Shown here one piece after another: positions 25,378-34,614 of a stretch of 64,000 nucleotides of DNA. Source of the stretch: Exiguobacterium sp. BMC-KP (GTDB taxonomy: Bacteria; Bacillota; Bacilli; Exiguobacteriales; Exiguobacteriaceae); contig NZ_LGIW01000015.1 of assembly GCF_001275385.1 (NCBI RefSeq), positions 1,116,001 to 1,180,000 of the forward strand, in the 5' to 3' direction. Each line of letters starts with the position of its first letter. Position 1 is the first letter of the stretch. The position numbers and the translations under genes are program-made. The notes below the pieces were generated by a model that did not search any database, was not told where the DNA came from, and worked only from the letters and a program-made list of their open reading frames with translations.

Positions 25378-25692
25378 TTAGTCTTGGTGCGGTCGTCCGA
25401 AGACCGCCTTCTCGAGATTTGAGATGCGACGCAACATGTCATAGTTGGATGAACTAGAAACTTGCGGCTCCGATTGTTCGACGCGACGTTCCTCCCGTTT
25501 TTCCGGTTGAACAGGCGCTTGTTTCAACGACTCATTCTCTTTCTTCAGACGTTCGATTTCACGTTCGAATCCTTCATAATCTTTAATGATTTGATCCAAG
25601 TATCCATCGACATCCTCGATGACGTAGCCACGGAGGCCGGTCTTGAATTCTTTTTTATAAATATCGTCCGCTGTCAACAATGGCTTATACAT
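25378..25692 (-). CDS. gpsB: Cell division regulator GpsB
   Basis: A 104-residue DivIVA-like adaptor that guides penicillin-binding proteins between septum and side wall. The N-terminal membrane-binding domain LTADDIYKKEFKTGLRGYVIEDVDGYLDQIIKDYE (in two stretches about 7-41) continues as a coiled coil to about 65. A Gln/Glu-rich linker and the trimerising C-terminal helix NYDMLRRISNLEKAVFG follow. The start at 25692 is chosen because it gives the usual length, with GGGAG eight bases upstream. It follows ypsA by 5 nt, the conserved arrangement. ponA, encoding a PBP1 that GpsB is known to bind in other species, is 4 kb upstream. Confidence 0.95.
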   Translation of the reverse strand: MYKPLLTADDIYKKEFKTGLRGYVIEDVDGYLDQIIKDYEGFEREIERLKKENESLKQAPVQPEKREERRVEQSEPQVSSSSNYDMLRRISNLEKAVFGRPHQD

Positions 25693-25697
25693 CCTCT

Positions 25698-26258
25698 TCA
25701 CTCCCACTGGTCATTGTGTTGTAATTCTTGTTCGAGCCAAGATAAATCATCTTGCGTAATCAAAAACAACTGATAATCGGATTGTTCCATTTCCATTCTA
25801 GCACGCTCTACTAAAAATTTCGCTGATCCTCCATGTTCTTCATCAAAAACCGATAACAACCCTTGGCTTTTTTGAATCATGAATTCCGTTTTATTACGTA
25901 ACTGTGATGGATCCGTGTACGGTTTCTGACTAATTGCTTCCACAAAGTCAGCTTGTTCAAGGATTGAAAGATACTGTGCTTGCACAGGTTCTTTCCAGCG
26001 TGCCTCCTGCTCTAGAAATGGCAAGAGGATACCTAGACGAATATCTGGATAGTCTTCCTTCAATTCTAGAATGACCTCGCACGCCCAGATTTCACAGCCA
26101 GGTGACGCACTCGTAATGAACCACTCCGTTCCACGATCTTCAATTAAGCGAATTATCCGCTCTCGGTAGGCTGCCTTTAAGACACGGATACCGGGATGTT
26201 TTTGATCGAAGATGCCTAGTTCATTTGGCTTGTACCCTGTGATGGCAACCACTTTCAC
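25698..26258 (-). CDS. ypsA: YpsA family protein (SLOG superfamily)
   Basis: A 186-residue protein of the DUF1273/YpsA family with a Rossmann-like SLOG fold. Family blocks: AITGYKPNELGIF at the N-terminus, WFITSASPGCEIWACEVILEL near 46 (glycine-rich nucleotide site) and the late RNKTEFMIQKSQGLLSVFDEEHGGSAKFLVERA. In B. subtilis and S. aureus YpsA affects cell division together with GpsB, and the gene order ypsA-gpsB is kept here. It starts with GTG at 26258, overlapping the mrfB stop by 4 nt, so it is co-translated with the repair exonuclease. Its ligand is unknown. Confidence 0.9.
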   Translation of the reverse strand: MKVVAITGYKPNELGIFDQKHPGIRVLKAAYRERIIRLIEDRGTEWFITSASPGCEIWACEVILELKEDYPDIRLGILLPFLEQEARWKEPVQAQYLSILEQADFVEAISQKPYTDPSQLRNKTEFMIQKSQGLLSVFDEEHGGSAKFLVERARMEMEQSDYQLFLITQDDLSWLEQELQHNDQWE

Positions 26259-27460
26259 GCGTTACACTTCCTTTTCAACCGACGTCCTCGATGATCAAGC
26301 TCTGCTAAGATTCGTTCTTTTTTCGTAATTAACCAATGGTGGCGTTCGACTTGGTGTCGTGCTCGTTCAGTATAATCATAAGCAAGCACTGGATCTTTTG
26401 CAATGTGCTCCGCCCATTTCGCGAGTTCGATATACCCCAAGTAACTATCACTTTTTAAGAAACATTCTCGAGCTTGTTCATGGTTTTTCATTTTTTTATG
26501 CAAATACCCTTTTCGCAGCCACCCTTCTGGCGATAACTCTTTGACCTGCTGAAAATGAGCATGGGATCCTTCATGGATTCCGAGATCTGCTAACCAAATC
26601 GCGATGTTCTCTTGAATCGGTGAAGGTGCCTCTGCCCGATGCGTGACGAGTCGGTTGCACGTGTCATACAGACTAACGAGAGTCAGGCAGTCATCAAGAT
26701 GATGTTGTAAGACGCCTGTCATGATATCGGGATGCTGATGTTCGACGTACTGGAAGTAATGCATAGGCGCCAAAAATCCAGGTAAATCTCCCTCTCGTTC
26801 GAACCCGATTCGCTCTTCCATCGCTGTTAATCGATAAGAGTCGTACATTCCTTTGAAAATTCGCCGTGCAACATGCAGTAAATCAAGATGACCGACTTTC
26901 GGTAACCGCGGAACGCGTTCCCGCACGAAGACATGTCGTGTCTTGATTTGTGGCCAGTCAAAACTTTTACCGTTATAGGTTACGAACCGGACATCATCTC
27001 CGATGTCGTGCAGAAAGTGATGATAAAAGGCAGCTTCAAAGTGTGGATGTGGTAAGAAATACTGACGCATCAGTAACCCGCACTGCTCAAAGCGAGCAAA
27101 ACCAAGCAAAAAGATTGTCGTTCCGGTTCCTCGTAATCCTGTCGTCTCTGTATCAAAGAAGATGACCTGCTCGAGCGGGACGTCCAGCGCAAGCGGTGGA
27201 TGCGGCAGTTGTAAGGACTCATACACTTCCGCAAAGCTTCGATCTCCATGACGGTCCGTTAACGCATACCGTTTGTCGATCCGAACAATCCACTCTTCTT
27301 CAAAAGTTAAGATGTCGGCCCCTCGATCAATCCAAGCCTGCTGCTCGTCGGTCCATCCGACTAGTCTCTTCGCTGTTTCCGTTTCAGAAGCGGAAGAAGC
27401 AGGAGTATCCGGTGCGACGTCTGATGTAGATTTCAGCATGCGTCTAAGACGATTTTTCAT
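26255..27460 (-). CDS. mrfB: MrfB (YprB) DEDDh exonuclease with TPR-like tail
   Basis: A 401-residue protein with a DEDD exonuclease core (about 95-270) and a helical repeat C-terminus. Catalytic acids are visible in IFFDTETTGLRG (D and E near 102-104), TYNGKSFDWPQIKTR near 163 and HHLDDCLTLVSLYD near 258. In B. subtilis MrfB works with the helicase MrfA in a UvrABC-independent repair pathway for mitomycin C damage. The start overlaps the mrfA stop by 4 nt. AAGGA precedes the ATG. The N-terminal 45 residues are low-complexity Ser/Ala/Glu. Confidence 0.88.
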   Translation of the reverse strand: MKNRLRRMLKSTSDVAPDTPASSASETETAKRLVGWTDEQQAWIDRGADILTFEEEWIVRIDKRYALTDRHGDRSFAEVYESLQLPHPPLALDVPLEQVIFFDTETTGLRGTGTTIFLLGFARFEQCGLLMRQYFLPHPHFEAAFYHHFLHDIGDDVRFVTYNGKSFDWPQIKTRHVFVRERVPRLPKVGHLDLLHVARRIFKGMYDSYRLTAMEERIGFEREGDLPGFLAPMHYFQYVEHQHPDIMTGVLQHHLDDCLTLVSLYDTCNRLVTHRAEAPSPIQENIAIWLADLGIHEGSHAHFQQVKELSPEGWLRKGYLHKKMKNHEQARECFLKSDSYLGYIELAKWAEHIAKDPVLAYDYTERARHQVERHHWLITKKERILAELDHRGRRLKRKCNA

Positions 27461-29721
27461 GATAGTTCCTTCTCCATTTCTGCTAATAACTGAATCGTTC
27501 GTTCTTTTTCATCTGCGACACCAACCATACCGATACACGCAGGACAACCGTCCTGACAAGGACACGTGATGATTGAATCTCGTGCTGCACGCAACATGAC
27601 ACCGCGTTGCTTATAGATCGACTGCGCTAGACCAACACCACCAGGGTAACGATCATACAGATAGACGGTAGGCTGTTGTGTGTGTGTCGCTTTGACTTGT
27701 GGCACGACAAAGACGTCACTCGCATCACACATCAAATAAAGCGGTGCAACACGCCGTAGACTATTCGCGACGCCTTCTAACACTTGCTCTAGCTCTGTCG
27801 AGGAGCGTGCGTGATCAGGTAAAGTGAACCAGACACCTGTCGTGTGAATTTCTCGTTCCGGTAAATGAATCGGACCAGAGCCGATGTTCTCATGGGTGCC
27901 GAACTTAATCTTCTTAAACATCGTCGCCATCCCACGAACGCTGACATCGCCACGGGCAACACTATATTCTCCTTCAGCGTATCGTTCGTCTTCTTCGAGT
28001 ACAGAAAGGTCGACTGAAAAATTAGCATCTGTATAATAATCAACGTCTACGGCACGGACGAAGGCTTTTTTCTCTTCAAAATCTAAATGTTCGACTTGAT
28101 ATTGATCCGCTCCATGAAGATAAATCGCCTCGTCATGTAACAACGTCATCGCACTGAATGTATCCATCTCACCAATGACCCGATTCGGTACCTCTGTCTG
28201 GTCAACGATGATGACGTTCTCTTGATCACTCGATCGAAGCGAAATTCCGTGCGCCGGGAACGCATCGTTCATCCAATAATAACGTTCGCCTCTTTCGTGC
28301 AAGACACGCTCTTCGACTAAGTACTCCAGGATATCCTCCGTCTCAAGTGTCCCGAATGACTCTCCTTTTGTAAAGGGTAGTTCAAACGCTGCACATTTGA
28401 CATGATCTACTGCAATGATCAGATTATCTGGATCGAGGCGTGCTGCTTCTGGTGATTGATTCAAGAACAGTTCTGGACGTTCTGCGACGTATTGATCGAG
28501 CATACCGGAAGAAGCGACAAGGATGATCAAGGCATCATCTTGACGGCGGCCAGCGCGACCTGCTTGCTGCCAGAGCGAAGCAATCGTTCCCGGATAGCCA
28601 TTCATGATACAGACTTGCAGTTGACCGATATCGACACCAAGTTCGAGAGCATTCGTCGAGACGATACCCGTGATCTCACCTTGTCGTAATCGACGTTCGA
28701 TATCACGTCGTTCACTTGGCAAGTATCCTCCTCGATACCCTTCGATTGATCGTGGACCAAGTTCATGCGGGTAGATGCTTCGTAGATACGTCAATAAGAC
28801 TTCGACGCGGACACGTGACCGTGCAAAGATAATCGTTTGGAATTTTTTCTTGATGAAGCGCATCGCCAGTTGTTTCGTCTCAAGCGTCGCTGAACGTCGT
28901 ATCCCAAGTTGCGCATTGACGATGGGCGGTTGATAAACGAGAAAATGTTTACGTCCAGTTGGCGCACCATTCTCATCAATCAGACCGACTTTTTTTTCCG
29001 TTAATCGTTCTGCCAGTTCCTTTGGATTGGCGATCGTCGCACTCGTCATGATAAAAACCGGGTCACTCCCGTAATAACGACAAATCCGTCGTAGCCGACG
29101 AATGACATTCGCGACATGACTACCAAACACACCACGGTACGTGTGTAACTCATCAATGACGATATATTTAAGATTCTCAAATAATTCAATCCATTTGGTA
29201 TGGTGTGGCAAAATCCCGGAATGTAGCATATCCGGATTCGTAATGACGATGTTCCCTGCTTTTCGTACTTTTGTTCGAATCGTTGGTGATGTGTCCCCGT
29301 CATAGGTAAAACAACGGATTGGGGCTTCTAATTGATCGATCAGTTCCAGTAACTCACTATTTTGATCTTGTGCGAGAGCTTTCGTGGGATAAAGATACAA
29401 TGCTCGCGCGTTCGGATGCTGTAATAGATGCGATAAGACCGGTAAATTAAAACAGTAAGTCTTTCCTGATGCGGTTGGTGTGACGATGACCGTCGACTCT
29501 CCCGCTTGTACACGTTCATACGCTAACCCTTGATGACGGTATAACTGGTTAATTCCACGTATTCGTAGCGCTTGTCGCAAACGATCTGGTAGTTGTTCTG
29601 GAAAATCGACATAACGTCCCGCTGTCGCTTCCATTGTTTTCATATACGTAATCCGCTCCATGAACGAGCGGTCTTGTTTGAGTTCTTCAAGAAATGCAAC
29701 GAGCGTTTGTTTCGCTTGCAT
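27457..29721 (-). CDS. mrfA: MrfA (YprA) superfamily 2 helicase
   Basis: A 754-residue DEAD/DEAH-type helicase of the YprA group. Motif I TPTASGKTYC is near 72, motif II VIDELHTYRG near 190, motif III TSATIANP near 226 and motif VI QAGRAGRRQDD near 390. The C-terminal DUF1998-type module ends with the four-cysteine cluster CPCQDGCPAC near 720, the metal site needed by MrfA. Together with MrfB it removes mitomycin-induced lesions in B. subtilis. The ATG at 29721 has GGAAGGAAG upstream. A TATAAT -10 overlapping the ponA terminator suggests its own promoter. Downstream mrfB, ypsA and gpsB follow without gaps. Confidence 0.9.
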   Translation of the reverse strand: MQAKQTLVAFLEELKQDRSFMERITYMKTMEATAGRYVDFPEQLPDRLRQALRIRGINQLYRHQGLAYERVQAGESTVIVTPTASGKTYCFNLPVLSHLLQHPNARALYLYPTKALAQDQNSELLELIDQLEAPIRCFTYDGDTSPTIRTKVRKAGNIVITNPDMLHSGILPHHTKWIELFENLKYIVIDELHTYRGVFGSHVANVIRRLRRICRYYGSDPVFIMTSATIANPKELAERLTEKKVGLIDENGAPTGRKHFLVYQPPIVNAQLGIRRSATLETKQLAMRFIKKKFQTIIFARSRVRVEVLLTYLRSIYPHELGPRSIEGYRGGYLPSERRDIERRLRQGEITGIVSTNALELGVDIGQLQVCIMNGYPGTIASLWQQAGRAGRRQDDALIILVASSGMLDQYVAERPELFLNQSPEAARLDPDNLIIAVDHVKCAAFELPFTKGESFGTLETEDILEYLVEERVLHERGERYYWMNDAFPAHGISLRSSDQENVIIVDQTEVPNRVIGEMDTFSAMTLLHDEAIYLHGADQYQVEHLDFEEKKAFVRAVDVDYYTDANFSVDLSVLEEDERYAEGEYSVARGDVSVRGMATMFKKIKFGTHENIGSGPIHLPEREIHTTGVWFTLPDHARSSTELEQVLEGVANSLRRVAPLYLMCDASDVFVVPQVKATHTQQPTVYLYDRYPGGVGLAQSIYKQRGVMLRAARDSIITCPCQDGCPACIGMVGVADEKERTIQLLAEMEKELS

Positions 29722-29746
29722 GCCTTCACTTCCTTCCACTTCTCTC

Positions 29747-29752
29747 ATTATA
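29747..29752 (-). promoter_or_regulatory. -10 element of the mrfA operon
   Basis: Consensus TATAAT on the minus strand 25 nt before the mrfA start, immediately after the ponA terminator. A weak TTTGGT lies 16 nt upstream inside the terminator stem. Confidence 0.5.
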
Positions 29753-29804
29753 CAAAAAAAGAGGCAAGACCAAAGAACGATCTACTCGTCTTTGGTCTTG
29801 TCTA
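29753..29804 (-). terminator. Terminator after ponA
   Basis: AGGCAAGACCAAAG (29762-29775) pairs with CTTTGGTCTTGTCT (29790-29803), one G-T pair, with a T run on the minus strand. Confidence 0.88.
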
Positions 29805-29826
29805 CTTTACAGGTGATGATCTTTCA

Positions 29827-32457
29827 TTAATTCTCAGAGTCATCTCCACTATTATTCGGATTATTATTATTGTTATTGTTGTTGTTTCGTTCCGCTGGTG
29901 CATTGGAGTTACTTTGAGCATTTGCACCATCATTCGATGAAGATTCATCCGTCGTTGGTTCATCCGTCGTTGGTTCATCCGTCGTTGGTTCATCCGTCGT
30001 TGGTTCATCCGTCGTTGGTTCATCCGTCGTCGGTTCATCCGTCGTCGGTTCATCCGTCGTCGGTTCATCCGTCGTCGGTTCATCCGTCGTCGGTTCATCC
30101 GTCGTCGGCTCATCTGTCGTTGGTTCATCCGTCGTCGGTTCATCTGCTTCAGGATCTGTGACCGTGACCGTCGTTGAGACTGGACCTGATTCCTCGCCAG
30201 AAGCTTTCGCAACGACTTGGAATGTCGATCGTCCTGGTTTCAAACCATTGATGGCGATACGATTTGTAGTGCTCGTTCCGACTGTCGATGACTTCCCATC
30301 AGCATCTGTCATCGTCACTTCAAACGATACATCATCATACCCATTGGCTCGTAACGCAGCATCGTTATAGTTCCAAGTTAGTTCACCGCTCTTTGTGTCT
30401 TCATCGTAAGATGCTTGTAATCCAGTCGGAGCGGGTACTGTCTTTTTTTCAACGACAGGCTCTTTCGTCCCTTTCACATACAATTCATTTCCGATACTAA
30501 GGACAGAACTAGGTTGTTTGAATGGTGCTGGTGTACGATCGCGTGTTTTTGTGATGAAATCTTTCCAGATTTGCTGTGCCATCGTGCTGTTATACGGACC
30601 ACTTAGTCCAGATCCATTGTTATTTCCAGACTTCGTCGTTCCTGTCCAGACACTGATTGAGACATCAGACGTATACCCTGCAAACCAGACATCTTTATAA
30701 GCATTCGTAGTCCCAGTCTTACCGGCTGCATCAAATGACAATCCGGCGCTTGGGAACGTACCACCTGGTTTTAAGACATCACGAAGCATATCCGTTAACA
30801 TGTATGCCGTGTAGTCTTCCATCGCTTTTTTCGATTTGACAGGCGACTTGATTTTTGATCCATCACTATATTCAATCGATTTGATCAGGTGTGGCTTAAT
30901 ATAATCGCCACCGTTTCCGAGTGTCGCGTAAGCTCCAGCCATCTCAGTCGTATTGAATCCGTGTTTCATCCCACCAATTGCATAAGCTGGAGAAATCGAT
31001 TCATCGTTTTCTAATTTCAAACCTGATTTTTCAGCAAATGTTTGAACTTGGTCACCACCGATTTCTTGGAACGTTTGAATAGCTGGTGTGTTCGCTGAGA
31101 TTTTTAACCAATGACGAATTGTGTTCGTACCACGGTATCCATCATAATAGTTTCCAATCTCTTTGCCGTTGACTTCTGTTGGTTTATCCGTCAATTGTTT
31201 CGCAGTCGACCATTTATCATTTTCGATTGCTGGACCATAGGCAAAGAATGGTTTTGCAGACGATCCCGGTTGATGTGGCTCATTTGCGTAGTTACGTCGC
31301 GCTGTACCTTTACCTGGATTTTTTCCGTCAACGACAGCTAAAATCTCACCCGTTTGTGTATTCACCGCCGAAGCAGCTGTTTCTGCATATTCGGGCATCT
31401 TAACGATTTGATCTTTTTTGATTGCTTCATTCATATAGTCATGCATCGGTTTATCGATCGATGTATAGATTTTTAACCCTTGACCATAGATGTCTTTCCC
31501 TTCTAAGCCAAAATCATCTTCTAACTCTTTTGATACCATATCGAAGATGACACTATCATAAGACTCATCCTTTGTTGACTTCGGTGCCGGATTGATCAAT
31601 TTTGAGATCGGCTGCTTCACTGCTTTATCTCGTTGTGCTTCTGTAATGACGCCTGTCGTCTGCATCGCATTGAGGACTTGCGTCTGACGCCATTTCGTTA
31701 ACTTTGGATCTCCTTTAATTGGATCATATGCTGTCGGACGCTGCGGGAGTCCTGCAAGCATCGCAGCTTCCGCATAATTTAATTTATTTACAGGCTTATT
31801 GAAGTATGCTTTTGAAGCTGTCTGGATCCCGAATGAATTTTGTCCATAATAGTTTTTGTTCAAATACATCTCTAAAATTTGATCTTTCGTATAGTCCTGT
31901 TCTAAACGAATCGCGAGCCATTGCTCTTGGACTTTCCGTGTAATCGTCTTATCAAAGCTGAGGAACGATTGTTTGACGACCTGTTGTGTAATCGTCGAAG
32001 CCCCTTCAGAACCAAATCCGTCTGTCACGTTTGCAATGATGGCTCCACCAAGACGACGGAAATCGATCCCGTTGTGCTGATAGAAACGACGATCCTCGAT
32101 CGAAATGAATGCGTCCTTCACTACTTCTGGGACTTCATCAATCGAGACGTACTCTCGGCTCGTTCCGCCTTTCGTAATTTCTTTCTTATTGCTTGCGTAA
32201 ATTTTTAGCGGCAACGCATCACGTAATTCTGCTTCATCCAGTTCAGGAGCAGTAGCTACGGCATATGCTGCAAAACCACCACCAATCAGCATCATTAAGA
32301 TGAATAGACCGGTAGCAATCAACAATAATTTTTTCCAAAGTGGACCTTTCCCACCAGAACCGCCACCTGACTTCTTCTTTTGAGGACGTTTTGTCCGTTT
32401 CATCTTTTTCTCAGATGACTTGGTCTCTTCACGACGTGCGACACGACTTCTTTCCAT
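29827..32457 (-). CDS. ponA: Class A penicillin-binding protein 1 (PBP1)
   Basis: An 876-residue bifunctional peptidoglycan synthase. Order: basic cytoplasmic tail, membrane segment (about 46-68), glycosyltransferase domain (about 85-265, with [15 protein letters not shown] and [12 protein letters not shown]), transpeptidase domain (about 340-650, with the nucleophile in [14 protein letters not shown] and the KTGTT motif), a fibronectin type III domain (about 680-775) and an unusual tail. The tail has 13 DEPTT repeats, then a Ser/Asn region with nine consecutive Asn. The tail would lie outside the membrane. The gene is coupled to recU (20 nt apart), the conserved order in Bacilli. The ATG has GAAGGA upstream. 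Confidence 0.95.
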   Translation of the reverse strand: MERSRVARREETKSSEKKMKRTKRPQKKKSGGGSGGKGPLWKKLLLIATGLFILMMLIGGGFAAYAVATAPELDEAELRDALPLKIYASNKKEITKGGTSREYVSIDEVPEVVKDAFISIEDRRFYQHNGIDFRRLGGAIIANVTDGFGSEGASTITQQVVKQSFLSFDKTITRKVQEQWLAIRLEQDYTKDQILEMYLNKNYYGQNSFGIQTASKAYFNKPVNKLNYAEAAMLAGLPQRPTAYDPIKGDPKLTKWRQTQVLNAMQTTGVITEAQRDKAVKQPISKLINPAPKSTKDESYDSVIFDMVSKELEDDFGLEGKDIYGQGLKIYTSIDKPMHDYMNEAIKKDQIVKMPEYAETAASAVNTQTGEILAVVDGKNPGKGTARRNYANEPHQPGSSAKPFFAYGPAIENDKWSTAKQLTDKPTEVNGKEIGNYYDGYRGTNTIRHWLKISANTPAIQTFQEIGGDQVQTFAEKSGLKLENDESISPAYAIGGMKHGFNTTEMAGAYATLGNGGDYIKPHLIKSIEYSDGSKIKSPVKSKKAMEDYTAYMLTDMLRDVLKPGGTFPSAGLSFDAAGKTGTTNAYKDVWFAGYTSDVSISVWTGTTKSGNNNGSGLSGPYNSTMAQQIWKDFITKTRDRTPAPFKQPSSVLSIGNELYVKGTKEPVVEKKTVPAPTGLQASYDEDTKSGELTWNYNDAALRANGYDDVSFEVTMTDADGKSSTVGTSTTNRIAINGLKPGRSTFQVVAKASGEESGPVSTTVTVTDPEADEPTTDEPTTDEPTTDEPTTDEPTTDEPTTDEPTTDEPTTDEPTTDEPTTDEPTTDEPTTDEPTTDESSSNDGANAQSNSNAPAERNNNNNNNNNPNNSGDDSEN
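29942..30146 (-). repeat. 15-bp tandem repeat coding for 13 DEPTT units
   Basis: Thirteen direct copies of a 15-bp unit (on the plus strand GGTTCATCCGTCGTT or ...GTC) lie in the 3' part of ponA. Copies differ mainly at one third-codon base (T or C), forming two blocks of identical variants, which suggests expansion by slippage or unequal crossover. Each copy adds Asp-Glu-Pro-Thr-Thr. Confidence 0.95.
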
Positions 32458-32477
32458 ATGCTATCCTTCTCCTTCAA

Positions 32478-33098
32478 TCAAAAAGTGTCTGAATTGAAAT
32501 ATAGTTCGTCCACTGCCTTTAAATAATCGATGGCAGGGTACGCTCCAGTCTCGACTTTAATACCGTCTTGTTCGATTGCTGTCAGCGGAATTGATTTCCG
32601 TCCGCTTTCTAGCTGATCCCACCAGGGGAACACGTGCTCGACTGAAAGCACATATTGCACATTATACAGACTGAATCGAATGATGACAAAACAAATTCCT
32701 CCATGTTCGACACATTGACGCATGTGTGCGATTTGATGGGGGTGAAAATTTTTTATTGGGAAAGAGGTTTTATTCGTCGTCTCTTTCGCTTCGAAATCAA
32801 TATATTTTCCACGATACACACCATTATAATCGGTTGTCGACGGTTGCTTGAAATAGGCCTCCTTAACGACAGCAGCCGATCGCTTTGGATAATCGACTTG
32901 GACAATTTGTAACGGAGTGGGTTTCTTGTGAATGATTGCCCGATTATGGGTTAGATAAAACGTATTGCTTTCATTCAATAATTTTTCGAGCGTCATTCCT
33001 CGATTTGAAAAGGTTGACTCGGTTGATCGCGCCTTCTTAATTTGGGTTCCATGCGACTCGAGTGGCTTTTGAAATTTTTTCCCATTCGGGTAATTCAA
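32478..33098 (-). CDS. recU: Holliday junction resolvase RecU
   Basis: A 206-residue homodimeric nuclease that cuts Holliday junctions during recombination and chromosome segregation. Family blocks: YPNGKKFQ at the start, [33 protein letters not shown], and the metal site [20 protein letters not shown] with the E-x-K signature. The start is taken as TTG at 33098, because AGGAGGGG lies seven bases before it and the protein then begins like B. subtilis RecU; the frame continues upstream without a site. It is the first gene of recU-ponA and divergent from yppE. Confidence 0.93.
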   Translation of the reverse strand: MNYPNGKKFQKPLESHGTQIKKARSTESTFSNRGMTLEKLLNESNTFYLTHNRAIIHKKPTPLQIVQVDYPKRSAAVVKEAYFKQPSTTDYNGVYRGKYIDFEAKETTNKTSFPIKNFHPHQIAHMRQCVEHGGICFVIIRFSLYNVQYVLSVEHVFPWWDQLESGRKSIPLTAIEQDGIKVETGAYPAIDYLKAVDELYFNSDTF

Positions 33099-33122
33099 AA
33101 CGATTCCCCTCCTATCGCGTTT

Positions 33123-33148
33123 ATTGTACCATGATATGTGATTGTACC
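33123..33148 (-). promoter_or_regulatory. Tandem TACAAT elements in the recU/yppE divergent promoter region
   Basis: GGTACAAT occurs twice on the minus strand, 18 nt apart (seen as ATTGTACC at 33123-33130 and 33141-33148). The proximal copy, preceded by TGG, is a good extended -10 for recU about 25 nt before its TTG. Confidence 0.5.
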
Positions 33149-33178
33149 GTATCGGCCGAGAGGAGTAGTTAAAAACCA

Positions 33179-33481
33179 ATGACAATTGAACCGTTATTAC
33201 AAGAGATTGAACGTATTTATCAAGAAGGACGTGCCGGAACCGAATATGACTTTAATCGAGACGTCGTGCCGTTCGTTGAACGAGCTGATCAATTGATAGC
33301 TGAGTGGCAAATGAATGCCCAAGATAGTCCTTACCTACGACCGAGCATGGTTGAAAGTGCAGTCGATCAACTGAAGCAAATTTCTGTTCAAGCCTTTCAA
33401 CCGAAAACGAGTCTGAAACGTTTTAATGAAACGATTAAATCCGTTCGTTATATTGATCGATTAATGAACGGAGAAGAATAA
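33179..33481 (+). CDS. YppE-like DUF1798 protein
   Basis: A 100-residue all-helical protein of the DUF1798/YppE family, found next to recU-ponA in Bacilli. It is acidic in the first half ([27 protein letters not shown]) and ends with [18 protein letters not shown], the helix that matches the family. Structures of YppE show a four-helix bundle; function is unknown. GAGAGGAG lies rather far (13 nt) from the ATG, but no alternative start is visible. Confidence 0.75.
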   Translation: MTIEPLLQEIERIYQEGRAGTEYDFNRDVVPFVERADQLIAEWQMNAQDSPYLRPSMVESAVDQLKQISVQAFQPKTSLKRFNETIKSVRYIDRLMNGEE

Positions 33482-33654
33482 CAATTAAAAACAGGAATTA
33501 TCTTCCTTGAGTCGAACACCTTATCTATGAGGAAATGTTTCTAAGTTTCCACTTGTCGGGCTATAGCTTTTCAGCCGCCTAGCGTGTAAAGTGGCATCAA
33601 GAGCATTTCTTTCTAAAAGACTGTGTAATTATCGTGCAATTGGAGGAGATTCAT
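33482..33654 (+). other. Structured non-coding stretch upstream of the DUF3800 gene
   Basis: 173 nt without a gene. CCACTT (33549-33554) can pair with AAGTGG (33589-33594) and encloses an inner CGG-GCT / AGC-CG hairpin; GGAAA/TTTCC forms another stem just before. It does not match any riboswitch consensus I can recall, and it has no T tract. It may be a leader or a small RNA. Confidence 0.35.
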
Positions 33655-34569
33655 TTGAACAAACGGGTACAATCGAACGTCAAAGGCGTTGATGTCAAAG
33701 GATTTCCTAAGAACTCAACCCCTGCCCCGAAGAAATACATTATGTTCGTCGACGAAACTGGGACGCCAAAGGGTAATACACAATTCAACTTAACCGGCGT
33801 CTTGATGGAATATAAATATGCCATTGATTCGGATGAGACAGGTGAACCAAGTCCGCTTCGCAAACGCTTGATGGATTTCAAGGCAAAAGTCTTTGAAGAT
33901 CCACATATTCCGCTCCATCTTAAAGAAATCTTAAAAGCGGAGCATCCTTACGGTAAGGAAGACGGCATCACGATTGATATGTTGCGTCACTTTTGGATTG
34001 CCTTGCCGGAATTTCTCGTTGATATCGATTGTACGATCGTCAGTGTCGAAGTCGATAAACAGAAGCTACAAGACTTTTTCTCGACTCCGAAGGATCCGTA
34101 TGTCGTCGCCTTCGCTCATTTGATGAAGTCATTTTATTCCTTCCTCGATGAGACAGAAGCAACGAGTGCTCGCGTCGTTCTTGAGAGTCGTGATGATTAT
34201 CAGAACTTGTTGATTCAAAAAGCGTTTTTCGATATCTTCAATTCAGGAACGGTTCATCTCGACGTCGAAAAAAGTCGTCAAAAAATCAAAGGCTTCATCT
34301 TTGCTGAAAAAGACAGCGACCTCTACCAATCCGGTCTTGAGATTGCCGATTTGGTCTGCTTACCTTTATCCCGCGTTCGTCGAGGTGTCATCGAGGTAAA
34401 ACCACGGTTTGTCCATTATGGGGACGAAAACCGGATTTTTAAGGCCATCAAAGATAAAATTTATATTCGCCGCGATAGCCCAGACCAAGATTTCCGAAAC
34501 TGGGGCTTCAAGAAGGTACCGATCACGAAAAAGCGTCGTGAGTGGTCTGATACTCCTTGGAATGGATAA
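33655..34569 (+). CDS. DUF3800 domain protein
   Basis: A 304-residue protein with a DUF3800 domain, an RNase H-like fold found in many mobile and defence loci. Key acidic motifs: YIMFVDETGTPKG near 29 (first Asp/Glu pair), VVLESRDDYQNLL near 180 and the late SGLEIADLVCLPLSRVRRG near 236. The start is TTG at 33655 with GGAGGAG six bases upstream. It interrupts the usual nth-(ypoC)-ponA order on the opposite strand and is flanked by a structured non-coding region and a terminator, which suggests an inserted gene. Its function is unknown; nuclease activity is inferred from the fold. Confidence 0.8.
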   Translation: MNKRVQSNVKGVDVKGFPKNSTPAPKKYIMFVDETGTPKGNTQFNLTGVLMEYKYAIDSDETGEPSPLRKRLMDFKAKVFEDPHIPLHLKEILKAEHPYGKEDGITIDMLRHFWIALPEFLVDIDCTIVSVEVDKQKLQDFFSTPKDPYVVAFAHLMKSFYSFLDETEATSARVVLESRDDYQNLLIQKAFFDIFNSGTVHLDVEKSRQKIKGFIFAEKDSDLYQSGLEIADLVCLPLSRVRRGVIEVKPRFVHYGDENRIFKAIKDKIYIRRDSPDQDFRNWGFKKVPITKKRREWSDTPWNG

Positions 34570-34576
34570 TATGCAT

Positions 34577-34614
34577 AAAAACAGTGGATCCGAAACCGGA
34601 TCCACTGTTTTTAT
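34577..34614 (+). terminator. Bidirectional terminator
   Basis: AAAAACAGTGGATCC / GGATCCACTGTTTTT stem with a 6-nt loop between the convergent DUF3800 and nth genes. Confidence 0.9.

Noticed and set aside
29942-30146. CRISPR-like array of short repeats
   Set aside because: The 15-bp units have no spacers and are in frame within ponA, coding for DEPTT; this is a protein repeat.
29898-30161. Plus-strand frame coding a repetitive HPSLV protein
   Set aside because: It is the antisense image of the ponA repeats, with no ribosome site or promoter.
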